A stretch of DNA of 64,000 bases from Sphingomonadales bacterium (GTDB lineage Bacteria; Pseudomonadota; Alphaproteobacteria; Sphingomonadales; Sphingomonadaceae), in assembly GCA_004173185.1 (NCBI GenBank), contig SEFZ01000013.1:124001-188000 (forward strand), written 5' to 3'. The position numbers were made by a program, and so were the translations under genes. Shown here one piece after another: positions 26,230 through 34,627 of this stretch. The notes under the pieces were generated by a model. That model saw only the letters and a program-made list of their open reading frames with translations. It was not told where the DNA came from and did no database searches. Every line of letters starts with the position of its first letter. Positions within the stretch are counted from its first letter, which is position 1.

Positions 26230-26960
26230 TCCCCGGCATATTCCTGAAAGAGACGGCCCGCGAGCGCCGAGCCGAGGTGGGGCGAGCGGTCTAGGCGTCC
26301 GGCGACCATGGCCGCCAGCCCGGGAATGCCGGTCCGCAGCGCTTCGTCATTGCCACGGCGTTCGGACAGGAGGTGCATGTAGAGCGCCATCGTCGCGACG
26401 ACATCGAGCTCGCACTTGGCGACCTCAAGCGTCGTTACGGGGGCACCGAGCATCACTTCGCCGGGCGCGTGCAGTCCCAGCGCCGCGGATAGGTCGGCGA
26501 GGCTGGCCCACCTCCCGCCAGGCTCGCCGCTGAGCCGCAGCATCAGGTCCTCGTGGCGAGAGCCATCCGCAATCCAGCGTGCGGCGCCGCCGGTCGCGAA
26601 CTCACGGTGCCGAAGCGTTGCGAGGCGGACCATCGACAGGTCATGGCCACCGTTGAAGGTGACAAGCACACCGTCGGTGTCGTGCAGCCGCGCTAACTCC
26701 CGGTCGAGCAGTCGAATGAGAGTGCGCTCGCCCGATCCAGCGCAGTCTGCCGAGCGCAGGACGAAGCCGCCACATGCCCCGTCAGGATGCAACTCGAACG
26801 TCAGCATCGCCGCGGCAACGATGACCTGGAGCCCCGTGGGCATGCCGCGCGGTGTGCCGCGACGCCCGGAAACCTGCAGCGTCCTGCGGTCGATCCGCGT
26901 CTCGACGTCCAGCACCAGGCCGCGGCGGACGGCACCCTTGGTGAGCGTCCGCGCGCTCAC
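26226..26960 (-). CDS. DEDD-type 3'-5' exonuclease-like protein
   Basis: 244 residues. Motif I is GLVLDVET (DxE, metal ligands), motif II is the VTFNGGHDL region (an Asn-Gly-x-Asp version of the family's Asn-x-Asp), and motif III is likely CELDVVATMALY. That order fits an RNase H-fold DnaQ-like or RNase D-like exonuclease, though the motifs are divergent and activity is not certain. The start GTG at 26960 makes a GTGA overlap with the ParS-like gene upstream. Part of a four-gene minus-strand set with two ParS-like proteins and a small unknown. Confidence 0.5.
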   Translation of the reverse strand: MSARTLTKGAVRRGLVLDVETRIDRRTLQVSGRRGTPRGMPTGLQVIVAAAMLTFELHPDGACGGFVLRSADCAGSGERTLIRLLDRELARLHDTDGVLVTFNGGHDLSMVRLATLRHREFATGGAARWIADGSRHEDLMLRLSGEPGGRWASLADLSAALGLHAPGEVMLGAPVTTLEVAKCELDVVATMALYMHLLSERRGNDEALRTGIPGLAAMVAGRLDRSPHLGSALAGRLFQEYAGE

Positions 26961-27310
26961 TGCGCGAAGTCCCAGGTGACGCGCCTCAGCTGGCGGATCC
27001 ACTCGACGGACGAAGTCATGACCTCGATCGCACTGCGGCCGCCGAAAGACTGTGTCTCGCGGCGCAGCCAGGCACGGATTCGTTCCCGATCCCCCAGGAC
27101 GCTATCGAGGCCAGCGCCCAGATCGATGAGCAGACGCATGCGCTGCTCCATGCGGCTTGCTCGCCAGCTGGCGATCTCTCCAACCGGGCCGGTCAGCGCG
27201 CTGTCGCCGAGCAGTCCGGCCTCCTCGTGCGGCTCGAGCGCCCAGTGCTGGCGCAGGGTTTCCCACCGCGCCATCATGGCGCGCATCTCGGTCGCGCTCT
27301 CCTCGGCCAT
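26957..27310 (-). CDS. ParS/MbcA-like protein A
   Basis: 117 residues; start ATG at 27310 is chosen because GAGGAGG lies six bases before it (ATG at 27328 and longer frames lack this). The C-terminus RIRAWLRRETQSFGGRSAIEVM resembles the toxin-binding domain of MbcA/ParS/Xre antitoxins, which normally neutralise RES toxins. It has a close paralogue in the next gene upstream. No RES gene is adjacent; one lies at 18,111-18,977. Similarity is short, so moderate confidence. Confidence 0.5.
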   Translation of the reverse strand: MAEESATEMRAMMARWETLRQHWALEPHEEAGLLGDSALTGPVGEIASWRASRMEQRMRLLIDLGAGLDSVLGDRERIRAWLRRETQSFGGRSAIEVMTSSVEWIRQLRRVTWDFAQ

Positions 27311-27407
27311 GTGGCCCTCCTCGATCATGGTGGTCCCCTCGCGCGTGCGATGGGGGGTTCGGCGTCGTCCCCGGGTGGGGCGGCGGCGCGGCCTGGGTGG
27401 CGGGCGG

Positions 27408-27755
27408 TCACTGCGAGTTCTCGAGCGCGAGCATCGCGCGGATGCGACGCAGGCGGTCGGTCGAGCCGAACATGTCGTCCAGAGGCGAGCTTCCAAAAAC
27501 GCCGGCCACCCGGCGCCTGATCCACTGGCGGATCTCGACGGACTCCATGCGGCTGCCGAGGAGCCAGTCGATCTCGATCACAAGCGCCATCCTCTCGGCC
27601 ACAAACGAGGACGACCGACGCGATTTCGACGGTGCGAGCGACGTGCCCCGCACGGCCTCGCGCTCGGAAGCACAGAGCCCCCAGTCGCTAGTCACCTCCT
27701 CGAACGCCTCCTCGAGGTTCTCGAGGCTGCTGAAGAACACCTGCATCGTCTTCAT
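27408..27755 (-). CDS. ParS/MbcA-like protein B
   Basis: 115 residues from ATG at 27755 (an in-frame GTG at 27767 also fits). The C-terminal half, SVEIRQWIRRRVAGVFGSSP then LDDMFG...RRIRAML, lines up with the same region of the protein encoded at 26957-27310, so the two are paralogues. The N-terminus is a separate helical acidic region. It is first in the minus-strand set and faces the XRE gene across 202 bases that hold GGGGTG direct repeats and an imperfect palindrome around TATATT. Confidence 0.5.
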   Translation of the reverse strand: MKTMQVFFSSLENLEEAFEEVTSDWGLCASEREAVRGTSLAPSKSRRSSSFVAERMALVIEIDWLLGSRMESVEIRQWIRRRVAGVFGSSPLDDMFGSTDRLRRIRAMLALENSQ

Positions 27756-27957
27756 CGGACATCCCACCGAACCGCCGGCCGCTCCCTTCGGGAACTAAAG
27801 ACCGGGGTGATATATTACCCATAGGGGTGCGATGCGATGGAAGGTTGCAGCGGCTGCGTCTGCGAGGGGTGAGGTCGTGACGATCCGTGAAGCGCGGCTG
27901 GCCTCGCGCGAACACCAACGACTTGGGATGGACGCTGGCTGATGCTAGCGTCGCCGC

Positions 27958-28209
27958 ATGGCGGACGAGCTACTCATGGCGATTGGATCTAGGGTGCGGG
28001 GGCTACGGGAGGCTAGCGGCGCGTCACAGGAGGACTTTGCCCGCGCAGCTGGAATGGACAGGGCATACATGGGCAAGATCGAGCGAGGCGCCCAGAACAT
28101 CTCGATCGTCACCGCGGCGAAGATCGCAGCCGCGCTCGGTCTGGATCTATCCGCTCTGTTCGAAGGCGTTGGTCCCGTCGACACGGTTGGTGGCGTGGCG
28201 ACCGACTGA
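27958..28209 (+). CDS. XRE-family transcriptional regulator
   Basis: 83 residues, nearly all a Cro/C1-type helix-turn-helix: IGSRVRGLREASGASQEDFA, AAGMDRAYMGKIERGAQNIS and TAAKIAAALGLDLSALF. No ribosome binding site is visible; TTGGGA and TAGCGT 17 bases apart just upstream suggest a leaderless transcript. It overlaps or abuts the following unknown gene, so it probably controls that gene and perhaps the divergent ParS-like operon. Confidence 0.85.
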   Translation: MADELLMAIGSRVRGLREASGASQEDFARAAGMDRAYMGKIERGAQNISIVTAAKIAAALGLDLSALFEGVGPVDTVGGVATD

Positions 28210-29248
28210 CTTGTTCTCGCGGGAATTCCTGGACGCACTAGGGCGATGGCTGCGTGGCTGGAGGCAGGACCCGGTCGCCCGGAAGCCTATCGCGGCGGCG
28301 CTGGAGCACCATTCCGCCGGGCTACCCGATCGCTTCCGCACCCATGACGGGTCGCCGGTATTCCGAAAGCGCGGCCTATACCGAAGCGAGGACCAGAAGG
28401 AACTCGTGCCGCTGATCCTGGAAGGCGTGCTGAATGAGGGGACCGCCACCAGTTGGACCTCGGACCTCGGGTTTCTCGACGAGTTCGGCGACAAGTTCGA
28501 TGACGCCTCCCCCAACGCTGTCGCGGGCGCGATTTTTCGCCACATCCCCAAACCGAGCGAAGTGATCCTCAACATCGCCGCTCTCTGGGCTGACGACGAG
28601 TTCGTGAAATGCGCTGAGGCATACCGGGCCGCGGATGGGGAGGAAGCCAAAGGGCTGTTCCATTTCAAGGGGCGGCGTGAACAGAGCGAAATCGTCCTGC
28701 GTGCTCCACTCCGCCGGGATGAGATCTACTTCATTTTCCGGCGTGGTGACCTCGATAGCTTGGCCAAGACCGCCGGCGCCAAGACCGATGACGACCGGAC
28801 CGATCTGCTGGACGCACTACTCGCCAACGGCATCGACCTGCGAGACCCCGGCTACCGCCCGCCTGCGGTGACGCAGCGTATCGTGCAGCGGGTCGCAGAT
28901 GAGATGCGGCAGCGCCTGGAGGCACGCGCGGCCATATTGGAGCCGCATCTACCCGATGGGAAACGGGGTCGGCTCAAGGATGCCGTGGCCCTCGGAACCG
29001 CTGGATCCAATGATGACGCCCGCTTACTCGGCTGGCGCAGGTTGCACGGTAGGGACGGCGTTATGCAGGCGCGGTGGTCCGATGGCACCATCGTCTTCCA
29101 CCGTCGCGGGTTCATATGGATCGCGCCGAGAATGACGGGGCTGGCGGTCGGCAGCCGCAGTGTCCGACCGGCATGTTGGGGCGAATCGCCAACCGACCTG
29201 AGGCTGCTCCGGCGACACAGGACGCCGCCGTTCCCCAGAACACGATAG
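28190..29248 (+). CDS. Hypothetical protein partnered with XRE regulator
   Basis: About 352 residues from GTG at 28190; TTG at 28211 just after the XRE stop is an alternative. Longer versions of the frame only read the XRE gene out of frame. The protein is soluble, with FRTHDGSPVFRKRGLYRSED, a helical middle (FLDEFGDKFDDASPNAVAGA) and a C-terminal beta segment with aromatic residues (GTIVFHRRGFIWIAP). Not recognised. An XRE gene coupled to a medium-sized unknown is a common layout for toxin-antitoxin or defence pairs; inference only. Confidence 0.5.
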   Translation: MAWRPTDLFSREFLDALGRWLRGWRQDPVARKPIAAALEHHSAGLPDRFRTHDGSPVFRKRGLYRSEDQKELVPLILEGVLNEGTATSWTSDLGFLDEFGDKFDDASPNAVAGAIFRHIPKPSEVILNIAALWADDEFVKCAEAYRAADGEEAKGLFHFKGRREQSEIVLRAPLRRDEIYFIFRRGDLDSLAKTAGAKTDDDRTDLLDALLANGIDLRDPGYRPPAVTQRIVQRVADEMRQRLEARAAILEPHLPDGKRGRLKDAVALGTAGSNDDARLLGWRRLHGRDGVMQARWSDGTIVFHRRGFIWIAPRMTGLAVGSRSVRPACWGESPTDLRLLRRHRTPPFPRTR

Positions 29249-29285
29249 GTTTGCCGGGGCGTATTGGGCGCGCATCGATCGAATG

Positions 29286-29525
29286 CTATCTCAGGTAGTT
29301 TTGCCAGTCGCTCTCGGCATCGTCGATCGCCTGGAACGCGTCACCATCGGCCTGTTGCTTGCGCAGATGCGCGCGAACCGCCTCGGGATTGCCCTCCTTG
29401 GGGAAGGTGCGGTCGGCGCGCGCGGCGTCGGCGATGCCGTCGATCCAGTCGCCACGATCGCGCTGCGCCAGGAGCCAGCGGCCGAAAGCCATGCCCGCTG
29501 CGTCAGTGTCCCTCTGGTCGATCAT
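29286..29525 (-). CDS. YozE-type SAM-like fold protein
   Basis: 79 residues. AFGRWLLAQRDRGDWIDGIA, then ADRTFPKEGNPEAVRAHL and a helical end DAFQAIDDAESDW fit the YozE SAM-like family, which I know as F.RWL...DR...FPK. Function unknown. The start ATG at 29525 has GAGG seven bases upstream and is preferred to the preceding TTG. Convergent with the XRE partner gene. Confidence 0.75.
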   Translation of the reverse strand: MIDQRDTDAAGMAFGRWLLAQRDRGDWIDGIADAARADRTFPKEGNPEAVRAHLRKQQADGDAFQAIDDAESDWQNYLR

Positions 29526-29680
29526 CAAGTCACCTCGCTGGAGTCGGCATCACCTAGCACGTGCGGATCTGCCCGCGCATGCCATGTCCGACGCCTGCCG
29601 ATGGGAACCAACGCTGTTGGCGCCGGTTGATTGCACGAGGCGCGATTTCCCCCCCTTTCGCCGCCTCGGATTTCGACACG

Positions 29681-29716
29681 CGCCCCGCCAGGCTCCCCCC
29701 GCCGGCGGGGCGTTTT
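29681..29716 (+). terminator. Rho-independent-like terminator
   Basis: CGCCCCGCC (29681-29689) pairs with GGCGGGGCG (29704-29712) around a 14-base C-rich loop and is followed by TTTT on the plus strand. It ends the intergenic stretch 29526-29733, which holds no gene I can support. No plus-strand gene ends directly before it, so it may close a small RNA or act as a barrier before the convergent HNH gene. Confidence 0.45.
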
Positions 29717-29733
29717 CGTGGTTGAAGCGACTT

Positions 29734-30561
29734 TCAGATCACGCCGGCGCTGATGGGGCCCGGGTGGAAGCCGACCTGCTCACAGGAATAGACCTGCAAG
29801 CTCACACCCTCGTTATCCACCACGCTCTGCCGGATCATTGGGATGCCGCCCTCCTCGAGCATGCGCTCGCGGCCGACCACCACGAGTAGAACGCCCACCG
29901 CCTTGCGGCCTGTCATCATCTCGTAGACCTCGAGCTTTTCCCGGAACCATGCACCATAGGCGGAAGCGTCCAGATAGGACTTCCGGATGTAGCAGAAGTC
30001 GATAATGACGTCGGGTGCATCGCCGTCAAACTGCTTGAGGGCATCGAGGACGAGCCGCTTGTCCCCCGACAGAAGCTCGACATGTCGCTCAAAGTAGATG
30101 CCGGCCTCTTGCTCGTATTTGGTGATCGCCACCTGCGAGAGCGCGAACTGCTGCACGGCCCAGCGCGTTGCGGACAGCTTCCTGATGCCGGTATCGACCG
30201 GTTGCTCGTCGCTGCTCTCAGCCACCGGCAACTCGGTCGGCTCGCCGGTTCGCTGGGCCTCAAGGCGCTCGAGCCGCGCCAGGATCTCGGCGTCGCGGCT
30301 GTTCGCCAGCAGATCCTTATACATCCGCAGCGCCATGCGATCGATCTTGCCGGCATGCGCCATCTTATGGTGCCTGTCGCACAGCACGATCAGGTTCGCA
30401 GGGTTGTTGTTCTCCCGGTTCTCGTCGATGTGGTGCAACTCGATGTAGGTGTGGTCGCGACATTCTTTGACTGCGCACGCGTGACCGGCTTCGACCAGCA
30501 CCAGACGGGCGACACCGGCCGGTATGCTGGGTCTAGGATCTTCGTAGGTTGCCTTCGACAA
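29734..30561 (-). CDS. HNH endonuclease with nuclease-like C-terminal domain
   Basis: About 275 residues from TTG at 30561; the frame is open to 30702 but that part runs into the promoter of the divergent gene. The HNH core is complete: CAVKEC, TYIELHHIDENRENNNP and LIVLCDRHHKMAH. After a linker, the C-terminal ~140 residues (PDVIIDFCYIRKSYLDAS, AVGVLLVVVGRE) alternate strands and helices as in a restriction-like or TIR-like alpha/beta domain that I cannot assign. The HNH part should cut DNA; the C-terminus may be an effector or sensor. Confidence 0.75.
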   Translation of the reverse strand: MSKATYEDPRPSIPAGVARLVLVEAGHACAVKECRDHTYIELHHIDENRENNNPANLIVLCDRHHKMAHAGKIDRMALRMYKDLLANSRDAEILARLERLEAQRTGEPTELPVAESSDEQPVDTGIRKLSATRWAVQQFALSQVAITKYEQEAGIYFERHVELLSGDKRLVLDALKQFDGDAPDVIIDFCYIRKSYLDASAYGAWFREKLEVYEMMTGRKAVGVLLVVVGRERMLEEGGIPMIRQSVVDNEGVSLQVYSCEQVGFHPGPISAGVI

Positions 30562-30750
30562 AATCGCGTTCCAACTGCTCGGCTCGTCCGACCGAATAGA
30601 GATAGCTAACAAGGGTCGCAACGGCCTAAGCCCACTTCCAGCCAACCTGAATTCTATTGGTCCGTTCTGGTTGATTCCATCGCTTTCGGTTGCACCGAGC
30701 ACCGATGCGGTCGAAGATGCCTGACGATCGACTTGGGGGAGGTGCGGTCC

Positions 30751-31665
30751 ATGGCTACTGAGAGGCGCTCTAGAACTGCAATTCTCGCGGGGGGCCTCCT
30801 CCTTGCCGCGGCTCTTGCCATCGGGTTGGCATTCTTCTTCTGGCCTAGGCCTAGCGACGACCCCACCAGACAGGCGGCAGCAGAAATCGCGAAGAACTGT
30901 GCCGGCGGCCGGCAGATCGACAACAGCGCGAAGATCGAGGCTGGACTCAGTCGATACCTCACGCAGGCTTCGGGTGACACGAAGGTTTCGGCGAGCGATG
31001 TCGGCACGGTCATGTCCAAGCTGACCCCGGACGGGGTCGGTCTGGAATTCTACAAGGTCTACACGCAGTGCCTGACGGACGGGAGCGAGAACTACCTGAA
31101 GCTAAAGGGCATCGCGGTCGTGCCAGACCCAAGCGCCGGGCAGAAGCCAGCGGCCACCCCGGGATCTGACGAGACGCCACGGCCGGATGGCGTAGCTGGC
31201 ACGCTGCAGGGATACATCTACTACGAGGAGAACAGCGGTCGCGTCACGAGTGACGGCGTCTTCGAGCCATATCCGAAGGCGAGCCTTCCGCAATACAACC
31301 AACTTAAGCCGGGCATGGTCTTGCGGACCGTCCGCTCCGCCGAGGTGCGCGACGGCCCGACAGGGGACGACACGCCCGCCGAGAAGCCGCTGCCGGCCCG
31401 CCAATGCGTGAAGGTGATCGGCGAGCCGAAACACCCGCCGAGCGAAAGGCTGATGAAGGCAACATCGGGTGGTCGGATACTCGTCGAGGCCATCGTATGC
31501 CCTCACCAGTCAGTCGCAGGACTTAGCCGTCGTCCACGGCCTGCCAGCACCGCCCGAGGCACACCGATGAAGCCGGGCGCTGGCGTCACGGTGACCTCGA
31601 TCAACCAGTCCGGCGGCGTCACGGCAGCCCAGGTCGGCAACGTAGCCATCGGCGACCGGAGATGA
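30751..31665 (+). CDS. Membrane-anchored envelope protein with NQSGGVTA motif
   Basis: 304 residues, start ATG at 30751 with GGGGGAGG upstream. Residues 10-31 (AILAGGLLLAAALAIGLAFF) are a single N-terminal membrane anchor; the remainder should be outside the cytoplasm. It contains NCAGG and other cysteines, a Pro-rich linker, then a beta-rich part. The last ~30 residues end in VTSINQSGGVTAAQVGNVAI, a motif repeated in the next protein. ATGA overlap with the next gene. Function unknown. Confidence 0.65.
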   Translation: MATERRSRTAILAGGLLLAAALAIGLAFFFWPRPSDDPTRQAAAEIAKNCAGGRQIDNSAKIEAGLSRYLTQASGDTKVSASDVGTVMSKLTPDGVGLEFYKVYTQCLTDGSENYLKLKGIAVVPDPSAGQKPAATPGSDETPRPDGVAGTLQGYIYYEENSGRVTSDGVFEPYPKASLPQYNQLKPGMVLRTVRSAEVRDGPTGDDTPAEKPLPARQCVKVIGEPKHPPSERLMKATSGGRILVEAIVCPHQSVAGLSRRPRPASTARGTPMKPGAGVTVTSINQSGGVTAAQVGNVAIGDRR

Positions 31666-32846
31666 GACGACCGCGCCTCGGTGCGTGCATCTGCCTCCTA
31701 CTTTGGCTTCCCACAGTCGTGAATGCACAGGACGGCCGGCAGCCCGAGGGCGGCACTGTCACGTCCACCAACCAGAGCGGCGGAGTGACTGCCTATTCGA
31801 TCGGCAAGGTCTATGTCAGCGAAGCGCCCAAGATCGACCAGACTGACGAGAAGCTCGCCAGGACGCTGAGCGTCATGCGAAACAGCCGGATGCTCCAGGC
31901 AAGGACGGGGTTCGCTCTGCCGGTCTACACCGCGCTCCTGAACTCCCCACCGGAGGCCGCGGCGCCGCAGGGTAGCGATGTCGTCTACAACATTATCGCG
32001 TTCGCAGACGAGTCGGACGCAGGTGCCGATTTCACCTCGGTGTGCGGGGCTGCGGGCGGTGGCCCGGTGGTCGGCGGCAACGCTGTGTATCTCACGGAAG
32101 AGGATGGTTCGGCGAAGACGACGACGCGATTGCTCACGAAGGCCGACGGCCCCTTCCTCCAGCCGATATGCGATAGCCTCGCAAAGCCGCTCTCATTCCT
32201 CAGGACCCGGGCCGGAACAAGTGTCGCGGGCGATGACGAGGAGCAGACCGTCTTCGAGTTCCTGGCCCGCGGCACTGATCTCGTCGTCCTGATCCTGCTG
32301 CCAGGGAACATACAGGGCCGCGATGTGGAAGCGTTGATGGCGCGACACTATTGGTCCTCTGCGCTGGTGATGCGGTATTCGCGCGTTCCATCGATCATGG
32401 ACCTAGCCACAGATCCTGACGCCACTGGCGATCTCGCAGGACTCCTTGCGGGCGGCACGGCTGCCTCGCAGACCCCGTTCGGCGGCCGCTTCTTCACCCA
32501 TGACGGAGTCGAGGCCTATCCGACCGAGGCAGTGCGCGAGTTTGGTCCTCGTATCGCGGAACTGGATGCAAGCTGGTTGAGATACCTCGCCGCCTCCGCG
32601 CTGACTGTCGGCGGGGAGCAGAGACCACTGTTCGTAAGCGGCAAGCCGGGCAAGGTGCTACCCCGTTTCAGGCCCCAAGATCTCGCGACCGCCGCGTTCT
32701 GGCGCGGGCTACCAGATCACTCGCTCGCAGCGGAGATGATCTCGTGCGTTGCCGGCCGGTTTCTGGAAGACCACTACCGAGCTCCGACGACCGAGCTCGA
32801 CTTGGGGCGATGTGCAACGAGCGAGACCAGCTGGAAGCAGAAATAG
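31662..32846 (+). CDS. Secreted envelope protein with NQSGGVTA motif
   Basis: 394 residues. N-terminal signal peptide (CICLLLWLPTVVNA, cleavage near residue 22) is followed at once by TVTSTNQSGGVTAYSIGKV, the same motif that ends the previous protein. The remaining ~340 residues are unrecognised, with SDVVYNIIAFADESDAGADF and a C-terminal ATSETSWKQK. Translationally coupled to the upstream gene. The shared motif suggests both proteins assemble through the same beta structure; inference. Confidence 0.65.
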   Translation: MRRPRLGACICLLLWLPTVVNAQDGRQPEGGTVTSTNQSGGVTAYSIGKVYVSEAPKIDQTDEKLARTLSVMRNSRMLQARTGFALPVYTALLNSPPEAAAPQGSDVVYNIIAFADESDAGADFTSVCGAAGGGPVVGGNAVYLTEEDGSAKTTTRLLTKADGPFLQPICDSLAKPLSFLRTRAGTSVAGDDEEQTVFEFLARGTDLVVLILLPGNIQGRDVEALMARHYWSSALVMRYSRVPSIMDLATDPDATGDLAGLLAGGTAASQTPFGGRFFTHDGVEAYPTEAVREFGPRIAELDASWLRYLAASALTVGGEQRPLFVSGKPGKVLPRFRPQDLATAAFWRGLPDHSLAAEMISCVAGRFLEDHYRAPTTELDLGRCATSETSWKQK

Positions 32847-32953
32847 CCGCAGCGGATTCGGAAAAGCGCGAGGCGCTTCGCCGCAACATCATCCGCGCAG
32901 ACACCCCTGTTGAGGGCAAGCGGGCGTTGGCCCGCATGAAACGGGGCAGTCCA

Positions 32954-34423
32954 ATGCACATCACCGCCAGCGCGCTCTACGATCACACCTCCTGCCCGCA
33001 CCGGGTGTCGCTCGACCGGTTCGGCGACTCCGCGCGGCGCGATCCGGTCAGCGCCTTCGTCAAGATGCTCTGGTCGAGGGGGTCGGCATTCGAGCGGACG
33101 GTCATCGACGCATTGCCCGAGGGCACCGCGCTGATCGGGGAGGGCGATAGTGACCGCGAGGCCGCGACGCTCGCCGCGATGGATGCCGGTGCGCCGATCA
33201 TCCAGGGCGGGCGGATCGCCGCGGACGATCTGCTGGGCGATCCCGACCTGCTGATCCGCATCGGCGGCCACTACATGCCCGCCGACATCAAGTCGGGCCG
33301 CGGCGAGGAGGGCGAAGGCGCAGAGGCGTCCCCCAAGGCGCACTATGCCGTTCAGATCAGCCTCTACGTCGACGTGCTCGAGCGACTCGGCCGCTCTGCC
33401 GGACGGTTCGCGGAGATATGGGACATCAATGGCGAGCGCGTCCGCTACGAATTAGGCGAGCCGCGCGGATCGCGAACGACCGAGACATGGTGGGCTATGT
33501 ATGAGCGCTGCCGCGACGAGGTGCGATCGATCCTCAACCGCGAACTGCTCACGCGCGGCGCACTGGCATCGGCGTGCGGCCTTTGCCACTGGCACACGCA
33601 TTGCCGCGAGCAGCTCGAGGCCGATGGCGACCTCACCCTAATCCCCATGCTCGGCCGGGCGCTTCGCGATCGGATGGCGCCGACGATCGGAAACCTCACC
33701 GACTTTGCCGACAGCGACCCGGAGGCGATGGTCCAGGGATCGAAAACCGTGTTCAAGGGGCTCGGGGCCGACCGCCTGCGGTTGTTCCACACCCGGGCCC
33801 GGCTGCTGACCGATCCCGATGCGAGACCGTTCCTTCGAGCGCCCGTCGAGCTGCCGTCAAGGCCGCTCGAAATCTTCTTCGACATTGAGGCCGACCCGTT
33901 CAGGGACATAGTGTATTTGCACGGCTTCGTGGAGCGCTGGAACCTTGATCCCGCTACCGAGCGCTTCACGTCGTTCTATGCGGACGAACCGACGCCGGAC
34001 GCCGAGCTCGATGCCTTCGCCGCGGCGATGAATTTCATGCGAGACCGACCCGACGGCGTCATCTTCTACTACTCGAAATACGAGCGGACGATGTATCGCA
34101 AGCTCCAGGCGCGGTATCCCGACGTCTGCGGACCTGAAGAGATAGAGGCGCTCTTCGTCACGCCCCGCTCCGTCGACCTCTACTGCGACGTGGTCACCAA
34201 GGCCACCGAGTGGCCGACGCGAAACCACTCGATCAAGACGTTGGCGAAGTTTCTGGGATTCTCGTGGCGAGATGTCAGCCCCAGCGGCGCGGAATCGATC
34301 GAATGGTATCACCGCTGGGTCGAGACCGGCGACCAGGCCGTGAAGCAGAGAATTTTGGACTACAACCAAGACGACAATATCGCGACACGGGTCCTGCTCG
34401 ATGGCATCCGGGCGCTCAGTTGA
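32954..34423 (+). CDS. RecB-type nuclease fused to RNase H-like exonuclease (TM0106 family)
   Basis: About 489 residues; the frame is open to 32744 and ATG 32810 is a possible longer start, but the family begins with HITASALYDHTSCPHR. The Cas4/RecB-like domain shows C14, GDPDLLIR near 95-102, ADIKSG near 110-115, and CGLCHWHTHC with cysteines near 208, 211 and 217 for an Fe-S cluster. The C-terminal domain is RNase H-like with FFDIEADP (D310, E312), FYYSKYERTMY and NQDDNIATR. Predicted DNA nuclease; cellular role not established. Confidence 0.85.
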   Translation: MHITASALYDHTSCPHRVSLDRFGDSARRDPVSAFVKMLWSRGSAFERTVIDALPEGTALIGEGDSDREAATLAAMDAGAPIIQGGRIAADDLLGDPDLLIRIGGHYMPADIKSGRGEEGEGAEASPKAHYAVQISLYVDVLERLGRSAGRFAEIWDINGERVRYELGEPRGSRTTETWWAMYERCRDEVRSILNRELLTRGALASACGLCHWHTHCREQLEADGDLTLIPMLGRALRDRMAPTIGNLTDFADSDPEAMVQGSKTVFKGLGADRLRLFHTRARLLTDPDARPFLRAPVELPSRPLEIFFDIEADPFRDIVYLHGFVERWNLDPATERFTSFYADEPTPDAELDAFAAAMNFMRDRPDGVIFYYSKYERTMYRKLQARYPDVCGPEEIEALFVTPRSVDLYCDVVTKATEWPTRNHSIKTLAKFLGFSWRDVSPSGAESIEWYHRWVETGDQAVKQRILDYNQDDNIATRVLLDGIRALS

Positions 34424-34627
34424 TCAGTCCGGCGATCGTTCCGCGTGGCGATCGGGAACCGCGCCGCATCAATGATGGCCGCCGCTGCAACCATTCCAGT
34501 AGCCACACCCCTTACCCTTATGGAAGCCGCGCACGTTGCGAAGCGGGCGCGTTCCGAGTAATGAGCGTTAGTCCAAAAACAGCCGTGTCCGCCCTGGTGG
34601 TGGCCACAGCCAGGTTGAGGAAGAGAC

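Noticed and set aside
27887..28189. Upstream extension of the 28190-29248 frame across the XRE gene
   Set aside because: The XRE helix-turn-helix is in another frame and is clearly coding; the extension reads as low-complexity Arg/Ser.
29620..29716. Possible tRNA or tmRNA fragment (CCGCCTCGG next to a strong hairpin)
   Set aside because: No cloverleaf, no CCA and no matching 5' half; the stem followed by TTTT is better explained as a terminator.
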